A DNA stretch of 64,000 nt from Armillaria gallica (GCA_037576215.1 JBANDB010000018.1:1178001-1242000), one strand, 5' to 3'. Counted from the stretch's first letter, positions 22,140 to 33,915 are shown. Notes: generated by a model from the sequence alone, not told the origin. Program-made: numbers and translations.

Positions 22140-23661
22140 ATATGGCACGCTCTCAAGACATAGAGTTAGAATCCTTTCGAGCAGCGAATCCGTTTGAAGG
22201 AGTACCTATTGCTTCTGACGCATGAACGGGCCTTTTTACAAAGGATACTACGGAGGCTTGTGATGAGTTCATATCACACATTATGTACTTTGAACTTATC
22301 AGATTCAAGGACATGATCAGGCGCGTTGAAATAAATTGAGAACTCACTGGTTCAGTTCTTGATTGTTTTTTAATAATCGTATCCCTTTCCGCCTTGATAG
22401 GGAAGAGCGTGATGAATAGCGACCTCTAGACGACTCGGATGGATATCGGCACCGTACATGAGACGAAGGCGTACGATACACCTCGGTACGCCCCGTCTCA
22501 GTTGATATATCAGTACCAGTATCAGATCCTCGGGGGAAGCAGTCTTACAATACTATCTATATCCTCCCGGACATATCTTTTGGTCTCGACTGCATTGCCT
22601 GGTTACGAATTATTCGGGACCCATAGCCTCGAAGTCGCCGGCCTTAATATTGTAGATTAAGCGCTAGTCGAACCGTTATCGTACCTGTTCCAGACCTACT
22701 GGACATTCAATCAGTGCGACTAATATGACGGCATCTCCACTCCCAGGTGATGCATATCGAAGGTTTCGGTGTTGTAAGGGATGTACGGGAAACAATAAAT
22801 TTGACCCCTCCTGTAGCGCTAGTAGGTATCTATATTGTGACGAACCGCAATTGCTCTGCGACTGGATACCTGACAACATAAAAGTTGAATCGGCACATGC
22901 GGGAGTACTTGTTTAGACGCCGAGAGAGGGTGAAACATGATAAGCCCAAGTATTTGCAACGTACCGAATAGTTTCTTTCTTTGATTGTCCAACGGCGATT
23001 GTAATGACTCGAACAGGTTCGAGTGTTTGCTGAAAGTTTGAAGGATACTAGAGATTTAGTTCCGGAAGCTGTGTAGCCTTCAGAAGGACAACACTGTAAT
23101 GTTATGACTGTATGCTCAGTACTATCAATCACAAGGCTTAAGCGGGTGAAGAGGCTGTAGGTATGTGGCCGATCATCGACTGCAGATAGATTGATTTGAG
23201 GGCGTTGATCGAAGTATGGGTATTTATAAAAAGGGTGTGGGGGAGGGCGGTCTTCGTCACTATCACCAAAATCAAGGCAATGATAGATCACTCCATCGCA
23301 ACGCACCATTAGAACGTTGGCAGGAGCGATCCTTCTTGCCATTACCTAAACCAGGGCAAAAAGAAAGCACTCCGTCGCACCACCTTTGAAGATAGTGCAG
23401 TCGCAGTACATGTATATCCTCTCAAAGTGAGTGAAGGAGGACGAATTCATCTGTTATTAACAGAATTTGGCCACGGTGAGTCCGGAGATCTGATTTTGGT
23501 CATGTAATATGTCATTTGCGGAGAAGTTTGGCGCCCTTGGCAGAGTCAAGAAGGTGGAGAGAGGTGAACGTGCATGATGGGATCACAGGGCTCCTCCTGC
23601 GTTTTGCTGCACGGATCTATTGGTGGTGGTTGTGGTTGTGGTTAGGTCACCGCCAACTAGT
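22140..23661. other. Non-coding part of module 1 between type a and the small gene
   Basis: No supported gene. The first stretch contains the out-of-frame remains of the type a tail. The rest recurs in module 3 (about 54.2-55.6 kb) and partly in module 2 (41.4-42.5 kb), with blocks such as CTAGTAGGTATCTATATTGTGACGAAC. The frame at 22830-23342 on the minus strand is not preserved in the other copies, which argues against a gene. Confidence 0.45.
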
Positions 23662-23957
23662 TCAATCTATAACGTAAACAGTGGCCCGCTCAGCGTTTTT
23701 GCGTGACACATGATCGATGATCGCGTGGCGCATTTCCTGCTTCAACTTATCTGCCGCGTTTTTGCTCTCCTGCAGTCCTGTCTCGTAAAGTATAATTACA
23801 CACCCTCTCGAGCTTAATTCCCTCTGATTTTTGTCTTTCATCTGGGCCCATCCCAAGTCCACAATCCGAAGCTACGTTTGAAAGCTTGTGAGTAGCTGAC
23901 CCATCTGCGCATGAGTCCATCTAGCTCCACATCAAAGATTATGACAGCATAGTGCAT
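23662..23957 (-). pseudogene. Small unknown gene, module 1 copy, frameshifted
   Basis: Homologous to the open gene at 42503-42814. It starts MHYAVIIFDVELDG at ATG 23955-23957, but a one-base shift near the position of DWSLANQ takes it out of frame. The correct frame resumes as DLGWAQMKDKNQ and ETGLQESKNAADKLKQEMRH. No family is recognised. It is divergent from the type b DUF6533 gene, as in the other modules. Confidence 0.5.
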
Positions 23958-24216
23958 CTAAGCTCCGAATTGAGCTATCTCATTAGCGCTCACTTCCTGT
24001 ACTTTTCCCTATGCCTTCTCCATCTTGATCCTGCATCATCGATCTTATAGTCAGCGTTATGACATCGGATGCGCGGGATCTATAAACAAATTACAAGCTG
24101 GCTGTATACAATCCTACAATCCAAGCTGTGCAGTATTGATCAACAATATACAGAGAGCGCTTGTTCCTCTTGGTGACCGTGACGATGCTGATCGTTTTAC
24201 CGTGCTCTTAATACAC

Positions 24217-24223
24217 TATAAAG
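24217..24223 (+). promoter_or_regulatory. TATA box of type b DUF6533 gene, module 1
   Basis: TATAAAG, 49 bp before the ATG at 24266. The equivalent TATAAGG (43041) and TATAAAG (56605) in the other modules sit 47-50 bp before their ATGs. This conserved spacing supports both the TATA box and the start codon. Confidence 0.65.
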
Positions 24224-24265
24224 AGTGCACCTGCGGACCTTCATTGAAGGCTCCATCAGTGACAA

Positions 24266-25800
24266 GATGGTATCGTATATAGATACTTATGACGCTACAC
24301 TATGCAGGTATTATCCTTTCTTCATCGGATTTATCTGACCAAAATGCAGATGCGACATGGTCGTTGATCTTCTGGGACTATCTCATAACCCTCGACGATG
24401 AAGTTCGTCCTTTTACTTCTTCTCGTGTTGGACTCTCTACTGATCGACTCAAAGATCACTTTGTTCTGGGTGCGTCTTCATTCTGGCGTGGCCCTATTTC
24501 TGTATGGCACCTGAAAATCGGATGGGCAGTTCTCAGGAAGATCATGGATCAAATTCTTATTCTTTGCAGTAAGTCGTTTTCGGGCCCTAGACACGAGTGG
24601 TTGATATAGCAGTTTCAGAATCGCTATATGGGACTACTTCTACGAATATGGGATATCATCTGTGAGTGGTGTCCGGCATTATTATCTTATAGCCACTAGA
24701 TGTGCTCTAGGGGAACATCTCGATAATGCAGTAAGTCATTTTTGCGACATCAAAATTCTACTTGCCCCTCATCGACCAGGATGAGCTGTTTTCGTATCAT
24801 CTGTACGTTGCTCCGATTTGATTTCCATGGCCCCTTGTCTAAACCTTGGGCGTAGGTGCGAAGAAGGTATGTAACTGGACTTCGTTATGTAGGTCGTGTT
24901 ACCATCATGGACGCAGCTCTAGCTACTGTGTCTGAAGGAGCTTACGAAGCCTGTGCTGTGGTCACTGAATCGGACTCGGTTCTCTACGGTACGTGTTATC
25001 CGCTTTCCCATATCACATTGGTAAAAATTTCATGGCTTTACATTTATGATTTTTCTCCAGTGACAATGCAGCTCCTTGTCATCGAAAGCATTCTTGTCCT
25101 CCGAATCTGGGCCATAATGGGTAAGCGGCGATGGATCCTGTGGACATTCTTTGTCTTGCCTGTCTGCAGCACGACTGGATCGATCGTGCTTAATGTAAAT
25201 CTTTTCGTGCTTGAAGCAAGCTTGCAATATGTGTAAGTGTTCCGTCACGTATTGTGGCCCATGTAACAACTGTTCTTCAGTATACCAACCCTGATATTTG
25301 AGGCGATCATTTTCGTCTCCGCTGCCTACCACGGAATCAAGCAATCAGGAGGTCTGAGATCACTCTTGTTACGAGATACAAGCCCGTTTCGGTACGGCCC
25401 TACGCCTATCCTACGCCTGGTCTTTCAAGGTTCGGTTCTGTACTTCACTGCGTGAGTATCTTCCCGTACTATGTATACTTTTGTGTGCTCAGTGACGACT
25501 ATTTCAGCGTACTCGGCTCCCTCCCGGTTATGGCCTTTTCCGTACGTTTAAAATTTGTCCAAGTTCAACGTACTTTGACTACCACTTCTCATACAGAATC
25601 CCGGGTTGGGTATAACGATTATGAGTGTTACGATTAATCATATGCTTCTCCGTATGCGGAAGCAGGGTCTTTCCGATACTGTTGGTCCGACGTCACAAGG
25701 GGTGGAACTAACAACATTGAGAGCTACAGCGAATCGGGCGATGTCTTTGGAGGCGGGGGAATATGTCATGAGTATTGGACATTTTCCGCAGGGGAGGTAG
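24266..25800 (+). CDS. DUF6533 seven-helix membrane protein, type b, module 1
   Basis: The start chosen is ATG 24266 (MVSYIDTYDATL), which aligns with the ATGs at 43088 and 56655. Exon 1 joins the DUF6533 exon ATWSLIFWDYLITLDDE only if the first intron uses a GC donor (GCAGGT). Modules 2 and 3 have GT at the same position. An ATG at 24289 with a GT donor is the alternative. Downstream: ITLFW, LLVIESILVLRIWAIMGKRR, PTLIFEAIIFVSAAYHGIKQ, PTPILRLVFQGSVLYFTA, VLGSLPVMAFSV and the closing GLGITIMSVTINHMLLRMRK. The tail ends HFPQGR with TAG at 25798. I saw no stop or frame break. The small gene at 23662-23957 lies divergently upstream. Confidence 0.8.
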
Positions 25801-28327
25801 ATCATTTTGGCGACATACAAGGTGTCGTTACGGATAGTCGGAAAATGAAGCGAGGAGCAAACACAGGTTACATCTGTGCACACAAAGACTACATGGGAGC
25901 TAGCCTTGAGCTAGCCACGACTTATATATCCATCCAGTAGCGGCAGCTGCGTGCCGGCCCCCGGTTCTTCCCCTTTTCCGGATTACTCCAGAGAAGGAAC
26001 CTTAACATAACCAATAGAATAATAGTATGTATTATCTCGGCTAAAGCTGAACAATGAGGTGGAAGTGTCTGAAGTTGACATAGAGGTCGATATTCGACCC
26101 AGGGAAAGTCGTTCGCAAGAGAAAACTCAACGCTCTTGATCCAGAAACGATGAGACCGGTGTTTTTCTGGAGCAACTGGAACAAGGGAGCCAGGTTGGGA
26201 GGGAAGAAAGGAGACATGAGGGTGCGCGTTGTATACATTGACGCCATGAACAAGGCTACCACACTTGCAGCCCCAAAGCTAGTGAAAGAGAAACATATCA
26301 CTCCGAGGGGATCTGTGTCCTTCAGAATTAATAGCATGATCTCCACTAGTCTGTCGTTACTAATGAGAATACTGGCCACGACAATCAGGTTACAGTACAA
26401 CAGGAAAGGAAATAGGAATTACTCTCTGGATCTTGTGGAAGAGACTTGGTCAGGCATGACGCTGACAACGAAGAGATGTAGGTGCTATGACTCTAATATT
26501 TAAACCATCGATGACACACAGGTCAATCGGTGAGACAACTGGAGGCAAGACGTTCACTTTCACATACACGAGAAGAGTAGACGCGATGGTGGGATATGAT
26601 GTGCGGGCGAGATTGAGAGGCTTACCACGGGTCCTAGACAGCATAGGGGCTACAGTGATGCTCAAGAAACATCTCAGACTTCCTGCAATCGATGCAAGAC
26701 CAGAGCTGTGAGAAAGAACCAGGCTGCGGCAGATTAGAGAATGAAAGGTTGCACATGTGAAAGATTAAATCAAGTAGGTGCTGAAACTCGAACTTCGATG
26801 CATTATTTTAACCTGAGCATGGGCCAGATTTATCATAAAAGTCGAAAGCGAAACCGATTCGAACGTGCAAACATGATCTCTATATTTCGCAAAGGAACCT
26901 GGATTTTTCCGGCACACTGTTGTACACTCGACTCGATCAGAGGAGACGTCAAGCTGATTACGACAGACTTCGTGGATTCCATACTCACAAAATTCTGCTC
27001 AGGCCCGTCGTTTTGGCCGCCAGTGTATCCTACCAATCTTTTAGATACAGAGCCAACACCAGATCACTCACCTTGATGCTGATGGTCGCTACCGCAAGGA
27101 TATGGGGGACTGCGTTGTGCTGGTCCTAAAAAGCAATCCCAGAATCACGACAGTTAATCTTCAGCGGGTGCACCTTAGCAAAACAAGCTACCATGTTTAA
27201 TTCATGCACTCTGACATGCGATGCCATCATGAAAAAAAGTCTGTTAGCACACACAACAAACACATATTGGGGACCGGTACAGAGAGCTGAGTTTTACATT
27301 CGTGAGGATGATCATTGACCGCAACTCTTTTATAGCCGAGGGGTCATCATCGGCCGAAACAGACAGCCTAAACCCGTCTCAGACTTAACGGGGACTGTCA
27401 GGAGGATAACTTTGGTTCAGAAGATCAAGTGTGCGAAACCAAATATGACCAACTAGCCCCTGCCCATGCCCTATGGTGGTCGATCGGTCGTTATCTCTTT
27501 GATAAACACCCTCTCTTTTCCTCTCTACTATCGGAAAGAATCAGGGACTACGAAATGCCTTCTGAAATGAATGAACCTGTAAATAAATCCATACGACCCA
27601 ACCGGCAACTGACTTTCGTCGCGAGCTGAGAACCGAGCATGCTGTGACCCAACCACGTGGGAGAAAACCGGAACTTAACTTGATGCGTGTTCCTGGACAA
27701 GGAAAAGTTTTTCCTTCCCATGCCATTCACTCTCAGCTTCTTGGCTTCCTGTCTATTATGCCTCCCATATATGATAAACTTCTCTGCTTTGCCTCTGCCC
27801 CACACTTCTCAGAGTCTAGTTCCAAACATCATTCCTTCCACTAGTGGCATGCTGCAAGCTCGGGGGTCTCGTATCCCGATCGTCAGTTTGAGGTGGTCAT
27901 CCTCTCGATTCCTTTGCTATAGACGACGCTCCTGGCCATTCCGTTGCAAGTTCTCTGTGCCTTATGCCGCATTTCCGATCTCCCATCCTTGCACGGGTCG
28001 TTATGGCGGCTAGGTATCACTAATCAGACATGAACATCTATGTCATCTGTCAATTCCTCGTCAGATGTTATCACGTTCCTAGAATCAGGCCCCATCTTCT
28101 CACAATCGAGCCTGACAACATCAGATTGGTTGTAAGTCAACCCCAAAATACTTGTTGATGTTTTTGAGTGTCGTTTCTTGGCTGAGCGCTGAGCGCCAGC
28201 ACTGATCAATAAGAAGGTCATTCTCTATTTTATTTATAGGCTCTCTCATCATGAAACTCCCGCACCTCAGAAGAGCAAAATATAAAGACCTAGAGCGACT
28301 ATGTGTGCTTCTCATCGCATTTGCATT
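25801..28327. other. Module 1 spacer with an insertion (about 25935-27565)
   Basis: The sequence after the type b gene (ACATGGGAGCTAGC) and the block around 27565 (AACCTGTAAATAAATC) are adjacent in module 3 (60920-60990) but about 1.6 kb apart here. An insertion specific to this copy is therefore likely. The part from 27565 to 28327 is shared with modules 2 and 3 and shows no gene. The segment 28020-28300 recurs at 61635-61850. Confidence 0.5.
26041..26400 (-). pseudogene. Fragment with a nucleotidyltransferase-like GS..DLYV motif
   Basis: The minus-strand frame contains LIVSGSRALSFLLRTTFPGS followed by NIDLYVN. This resembles the G-S-x-A-L...S-D-L-D-L-Y-V pattern in a basidiomycete group of uncharacterised nucleotidyltransferase-fold proteins. 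There is no ATG at the start of the frame, and neither a domain before it nor one after it could be joined by introns. It lies within the insertion specific to module 1. Only the motif supports the call. Confidence 0.3.
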
Positions 28328-30197
28328 ATGCTGAATTGGCCATACTGTATAATTTCGATTGGTTCATCGGTCACAGGTCACAGACCCCCTTGACGGCGAT
28401 GGATTTTGGTACTGGTCACAGGTCACAAGCGCCGTTGACGAAACCATTTTTGTACTCAAAAAATGCTTGAAAAATGCGGATAGATATAACCCTTTTATTT
28501 ATGTCTCTTTAATACACATGAAATACACTGCATTAAAGGTGTTACAAGCTTCCAAAACGGTGGGGCCCAGCCATCCCAAGTAGGTACCTGGTTTGACGAA
28601 AATTTCTCATTGGTCACAGCAATATCTAGGTGACGATGAAACCAAAATTTCGTCAACGTGGTCACAGGTCACACGGCCTGACGAACCGATTGAAATTATA
28701 CAGTACTTCCTCTCTGAGGCTGGAATATGTAAGTTCGACATTTCTTGAATTGACATTTGACTGATTGACAAATAAAGATATGGCAACAACTTTGGTCCTG
28801 TGGGAATACTTGCTAAACATTGACGACGAGGTTCAGACAGTCCTCTCCCATATGCCACTAACAAGTCTTGAAGTTTAAACCTTAGGTCGCCTTGTTCTGG
28901 GTATGTTTTGGGTTTATGAAATGAATACCGGTGTTTGAAGCGTAAGAACAGTCCTCAAAAAAATTATGGATCAAATTTCTGTTCTTCTTGGTAAGTTTTA
29001 ACATCCTTAAAATGCCCTGGGAGAGTTGATCATGTCGATTCCAGAATCGCTACCTTGAACTCTTTCTCTGAATCTGGGAGGCCTTCAGTACGTCATATGA
29101 AGGCTTGCCATTTTATTGAAGCTAAATCCTTGACGTTGACAGGCTATCGATACAATGCGAGTCTATTTTAACCTCTGTGATGTCGGGATTGGGACATCTG
29201 CTGATTTATTTCCTTTTGAAGCTGGTTGGTTATATGTGCATCAACTTTGTCTGGCCCACTAGGTACTGCTCACTCGTCTGGGGTCTTAGATGTGGACCTG
29301 AATATAATCTCCACAGTATGTGATCCTCATATTGTGATGTTGTATTATAACTACAGCATGGTCATCGCAAGACATCTGTAGTCTTGTGATTGAGCCTGCA
29401 TTCACTGTTCTATATGGTACATGTTATGATTTATCTGTCTGCACTTTCATTGCATTGATGCTTTGTCTGCTGATTATTACACTCAGTGACAATACAGCTT
29501 TTTGTTATAGAAAGCATATTAGTCCTTCATGTCTGGGCGATAACAGGTAAGAAGCACCGCATTCTGTGGACTCTCTTTGGTTTTCTCCTCTGTATGACAA
29601 GTGCCTCTATTGTGCTCTGCTAGGTGTTTGAGACAGGGAATATGACCTTTTTGTACTTGTAAGTAGCATGTGATCGTATGTCACTCTTGCATCCTGATTG
29701 ACATTGTATGTCTAGTTTTCCAATGGTGCTATTTGAGGTTGCTGTTTTTTCTCCTGCAGCACACTATGGGATCAAGCACTTGTGCAATTTGAGGTTGCTA
29801 CAATCGTCGTGTACAGGGGCGCTTCGGCTCAGTCCAATACCAATCATGCAGTTGATGTTCCGTGATTCAGTTCTCTACTTTGCAACATGAATTGCTTCTC
29901 TGTATATCTCATGACACTTGTTGACCTTGCAACTTGACAGCAGTCTCTGTGCTCTTCCTATAGTGCTGTTCTTGGTATAATATTGGCCATGGAGACATTC
30001 AACTCAAGCTAATGTTACCTTGTATTCAGAATGTGCAGCTGGGATTGGCAGTTATGAGTGTCACTATGACCTGTATGCTGCTTCGTTTGCAGAAGCAGGC
30101 ACTCTCAGACTCTTCAGGACAGGCCTCTGTTGGGGAAGGCACACTGACAACATTCAGAGTGGTGTCAGGACAGACTTCGTCAGAGGTAGCAGAATAA
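28328..30197 (+). pseudogene. DUF6533 type c gene, module 1, interrupted by a MITE and a stop
   Basis: Exon 1 starts MLNWPY at ATG 28328 and is split after TA by the element at 28345-28703. It resumes FLSEAGIY and splices to MATTLVLWEYLLNIDDEV, the DUF6533 signature. Later exons give LFVIESILVLHVWAITGKKH, MVLFEVAVFSPAAHYGIKHL and IPIMQLMFRDSVLYFAT. The closing exon is LGLAVMSVTMTCMLLRLQKQ, with a tail ending SEVAE. A TAG at 29621-29623 lies where the related gene at 10459-11934 reads through, within the loop exon. The gene cannot make a full protein. The tail assigns it to type c. Confidence 0.8.
28345..28703. mobile_element. MITE with TA target duplication (Tc1/mariner-like)
   Basis: 359 bp. 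The left end CTGTATAATTTCGATTGGTT and the right end, read on the other strand as CTGTATAATTTCAATCGGTT, form terminal inverted repeats of about 26 bp with few mismatches. It is flanked by TA on both sides. Module 3 has the uninterrupted site GGCCATACTTC at 61890-61900, where module 1 has GGCCATA-element-TACTTC. That proves an insertion with a TA duplication. No transposase is encoded. Inside, GGTCACAGGTCACA-type motifs repeat in the subterminal regions. Confidence 0.85.
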
Positions 30198-30287
30198 ATG
30201 TTTGGTATCCGACAATTAAATAAGATGTAGAGATTACTACTTAGCTACTCAGAATTTATGTAATCCAGTAAACCAAGAAAGCGTCTT
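30198..30287. other. 3' flank of the type c gene
   Basis: Module 1 sequence between the type c stop codon and the DIRS element. It matches 62642-62690 in module 3 (CTACTCAGAATTT and CAAGAAAG). Confidence 0.5.
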
Positions 30288-30299
30288 GCCAAGTTAAGC
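30288..30299. repeat. Left inverted repeat of the DIRS element
   Basis: GCCAAGTTAAGC, an exact 12-bp inverted match to 35495-35506. It sits where the comparison with module 3 places the left junction. Confidence 0.7.
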
Positions 30300-30687
30300 T
30301 GTGGAAGGGACATGAGAGATCTATAATAGAAAGGAAATGATAGAAATGTAATCTGTGTATAAGGGACAAGAAATCTATAATTTCTTGGGTTGGGGGTGAG
30401 GGAAATCAGCTTCAAAGTATGAGCTAGTCGAGTGGAGGAAGGACCGGCAATGAAAAGTTGTACTGGGCCAGAAGCTCAGACTTGCATAGTGGTAGAAGCT
30501 GAAATCTCAGGTGTTCGGGATACCTGGAACCTGGACAGCTGAGAAACGTAGCTGCCACGTCAAACCAGGCACAACCCATCCCAGAGCGAAAGCTCCCAAT
30601 GAGACAGGATGATGCAAAGCACGTCCTGGAAACCCCAACCCAGAGCTTCAGCTCAAAAAAAGTTTGTAATTGCAAGTTGTCCTAAAG

Positions 30688-31990
30688 CTAATCTATCGAG
30701 ATATCTGCAGGCAATTTGTGTCTAATGTGAAACTGTTCAAAGGAGTTCTTAAGGTCAGCTATACATGAGGGATTATATGACTTTGTAATCATAGAGGGTA
30801 TAAGATCTTCAAGTTTCCGCCAGTAAATGAGGAACACTAATGACTTCCAATGACCTTGCTTGGCAACTGTCTCTGGAGGAACACCTGCAAGTAGTAGCTC
30901 TGTTACACCTTCCGGTCTGAAGCTGTGTCCATGGATGAATTCAAGGTTCAATGGCTCTCAGATGGCTTGACATCGCTTGAGGAACCAGTCCTTTACCATT
31001 GGTGCCCATGAGTCTGCCATCTTGTAAGTGAACAGTGGGGCATCACCTGGAACATCTTTGTTAATCTCGAGATGGGCTTGCAGGGCTGCGACAGGACAGA
31101 GATCTTAGCGTGAAGTGAATATGAGATCAGCTACCTCATGGCATTCCATCTTTGCCCATGGGATATGAAACTGAGCAGAGCTAGCACCGCCCAGGTGTCT
31201 GTGGAAGGAGATGTTGACTGACTTTGTGACATGGAGACATTCATCAAAGGCATTATGGGAGGGAATTGTGAGTTTGCCAAGATGGCAGCAGCCCCAGAAG
31301 GCGCAAAGAGCTACTGCCCAGACAGCAGCATCGAAGGAGTTGGACAGTCAAAGCCCATTTTGGAGGGCGAAGAGGTGTTCTAAAGTGATGGGATAGCATT
31401 TAGGATGAGAAGAGTGGGTGCCATGCTTGGCTGCTGCACTTTTGATGTGGACCATGAATTCATTGCTGCCAAACCATTCTGCAGAATTAATCTTATGCCA
31501 AGCACGCAGGCCTGACATCCAGGTGCTGATGGTCTTCCCTGGGGTATGAGTGACTGATGCATCAGCTACAAAGGCTGTGAGGAGGAGATAAGAGGCAGGC
31601 ATGTGATCAGAGTCAGGTATGAGTTGTTTATCAGCAAATTGGTGGAACCTGAGAAGGCCAGCACCATAGTTTTGAAGGGTAGAGACTTCATGGGTAGAGC
31701 GAATGAGTGATTGGATGATTGCAGCATCATGAGGAACTGTATTGTAGAGTTTCTGGTCAAAGGAAATTGAATGAGGAGAGGTCCAGCAAAAAAGTCTATC
31801 TTTGGCTGGGACAAAGGGCTAATAACAGTTGTATTCAATTCTGCAGCCTGCTCAAGGCTTTCTAGCTTTTGTTCGGCCAGATGGAAGGCACAGAGGAGCT
31901 GAGGTTGAGGCCTCTGGCTCCCTACCACTGGACTCAACAGGACGTACTGCTGAAAGACGGGGTTGGTTGTATCTGCGCTGAAAGTAAGCA
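30688..31990 (-). pseudogene. DIRS tyrosine recombinase
   Basis: The C-terminal catalytic part reads FIHGHSFRPEGVTELLLAGV, then PPETVAKQGHWKSLVFLIYW. This gives the H-x-x-R box, the second His (G-H-W) and the Tyr nucleophile (LIYWRKL) of a tyrosine recombinase. Upstream, AFVADASVTHTPGKTISTWM, SGLRAWHKINSAEWFG and CYPITLEHLFAL are the N-terminal SAM-like DNA-binding part found in DIRS integrases. The frame is broken between these parts. It would integrate circular element DNA; it cannot now make a full protein. The nucleophile region itself looks undamaged. Confidence 0.8.
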
Positions 31991-32022
31991 TATGCAAGGC
32001 TAATGGGGAGGGGGAATCCCAC

Positions 32023-32520
32023 CTAAACATGGCCAACAAACGTTGTAAGCTCATCTGGGAGCTGAAAGTAAGTAGAAAGCCAATCCTTCAGAGAGCCCAG
32101 GTCTCTGCATGAGATTGGGTCAGCTGGATTCTTTGCTGATTCAATATAAGAGAGTGATAGAGAGATTCCTCGGGTTGCCAGAATGGCAGCGCTGTGATAG
32201 ATGGAGAGATTGATAGAGACACTATGGCTGTGGCCCTTCTCAAAGGCACCAATAACACCTTGATTGTCTGAATTGACTGGTATGGTGACATCATGAATGT
32301 CCTCTGCATTGAGGATATGAATAAGGAACTCAACAGCAAGTGCCTCCAACCAACCTATGTGTCTGCCCTCCGATTTCCATCCTGGAAGAAGATGCCAAGC
32401 ATCCCATCATCCATTGACAACTATGCCAATTCCTCAGTCCATAGAGGCATCAACTGAGATGTCCCACTGCAACTGTGGGCCTTTAGGCTGGAGTGTGCGA
32501 TAGGTGCCTGGCACCAAGAG
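32023..32520 (-). pseudogene. DIRS RNase H domain
   Basis: Encodes DISVDASMD, then a stop where related elements have Trp, then GIGIVVNG, a further stop, WDAWHLLPGWK, LEALAVEFLIHILNAEDIHD and PVNSDNQGVIGAFEKGHS. The Asp residues of VDAS and VNSDNQG and the Glu of EALA are the RNase H catalytic acids. The TGA at 32434-32436 (minus) replaces the expected Trp. The region ends ELTTFVGHV. Confidence 0.72.
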
Positions 32521-32784
32521 TGTCTCTTCCCACCAAAAAAGGTCCTGGATTACTGGGCTGGAAGGGTAGCAGCAAGAGTATCAGTTCTCATTGAAGCTGG
32601 CAGTGAAGGAAAAGATGGATGGGAGGTGAGAACTGCCCAATGAATAAACAAAGGCAATATGAACGAGCGAGCCTTGGAGTGAGAGTATGGGGGCTAATTG
32701 GCATGGGTGATTTGAGTAGAGATCAATAAAATTGCAAACTCTGTGCAGGAATTTGAGTTGCTTAGGTTCAGGCAGGGAAGCACA

Positions 32785-33860
32785 TCAATTCTCGATGTCC
32801 CAAAGGATGCCAATGTAGATAAAGGAAGGTGTGAAATCAGACCATTTGGATTTGTGCCAGGGTACTCTGAGTGAGCTGATCAGATCCTTGGCCGAGGCCA
32901 TGTCATAAGGGTAATAGAAGCCAGTCTCTGCATTGCCACAGGAAGGGAAGCGAAAGACATTAAGGTCATCAACCCACTTTACAGCAGGGGAGACCTTCTC
33001 TGCCTCCCAGATGTCCATCACGGAGTTTGCTATTGAACCCACATTCCCTTCCAAAGAAGCACATCCAAATGGACAGCAGTGGTTGATGAAGAACCCTCGC
33101 GAACCCTGGACCACAAAATAAAGTTTGTGCACTGGGAGAATGGGACAGGTGCAGTGGAATTTTGCAATATCCAGGGTCATAGCCTGGGCACCCAGTGGAA
33201 CGTGGGAAATCTGATAGACAAATGTCAGGATCTTGTTCTTGGAGCCACGAGATAGGGCAATAAATTTAATTGAATGAGACATGCCTGAATGGCAGAGGAG
33301 AGAATAGCAGTACAAATGTAACTGCAAGTACTAATGTACTAGGATAAAGTAAGGGAGACTGATACTAATGTATGCAGCTGGTACAAATGTACAGTCGGTA
33401 AAAGAAGTGGCACAAATGTACAAGATGTAAGGGAGAGAAGCATTACTCACAATTTCGGCTACCTGTGCCACGGAGCCAAAGCGTGTTGGAAAATTTTCAG
33501 TATCAATGTAATCATTTGTGGACGGAATGTCCCTGGAGCCCTTGGAAAGGTTCCTGACAACGTGAAGCTTTGGTTCCTTGCCAGGGCCCTGATCCTGCAC
33601 ATTTACTGAGAGTGAGGAGCACTGAAAGGGACTTAGGATAGACTTGACCTCATCCCGAGAGAAAGGGCCTGACATGTGGCCTGCATCAACTTCTTCCTGG
33701 AGGTAATTATTGATGAATAGTGTGTGTTCTGAGGATGAAGTTCGGTTTGGGAAGATAACTGTGCACTGTAGGGGGGGAAGTCACCCATGGGGAAGCCAGA
33801 TTGAAGTTTGCTAATGAGTTCAGGATGCAGATGAGCGATATTATGTTGTCTGAGCAAGAA
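32785..33860 (-). pseudogene. DIRS reverse transcriptase
   Basis: The N-terminal part includes LRQHNIAHLHPELISKLQSG, MSGPFSRDEVKSILSPFQCS and PKLHVVRNLSKGSRDIPSTN. After a likely intron it continues MTLDIAKFHCTCPILPVHKL, RGFFINHCCPFGCASLEGNV and VKWVDDLNVFRF, the polymerase active-site box with V-D-D for Y-D-D. It ends at SFIYIGILWDIEN. Frame changes upstream and the stop at 32785 before the RNase H part indicate decay, although programmed frame changes cannot be excluded. Confidence 0.75.
33310..33440 (-). repeat. ACATTTGTAC motif cluster in the reverse transcriptase intron
   Basis: On the minus strand ACATTTGTAC or close variants (ACATTAGTAC, ACATTTGTGC) occur about six times in 130 bp. 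They lie between GTGAGTAATG (donor-like) and GCCATTCAG (acceptor-like). Removing this stretch joins AQVAEI to the next part of the reverse transcriptase. The cluster is probably intronic. Its role is unknown. Confidence 0.5.
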
Positions 33861-33915
33861 ATGGAAGGTGCTAGGGTCATACGGAGTGACAATGCAATCA
33901 CGTATAGAGGAAAGC

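Noticed and set aside
22830..23342. 170-codon minus-strand frame in module 1
   Set aside because: The matching region of module 3 is closed by several stops, and substitutions show no codon pattern.
27548..28013. Overlapping open frames on both strands in the module 1 spacer
   Set aside because: The homologous parts of modules 2 and 3 do not keep either frame open.
28345..28703. GGTCACAGGTCACA repeats considered as regulatory (nuclear-receptor-like) sites
   Set aside because: They are internal repeats of the MITE and have no independent support.
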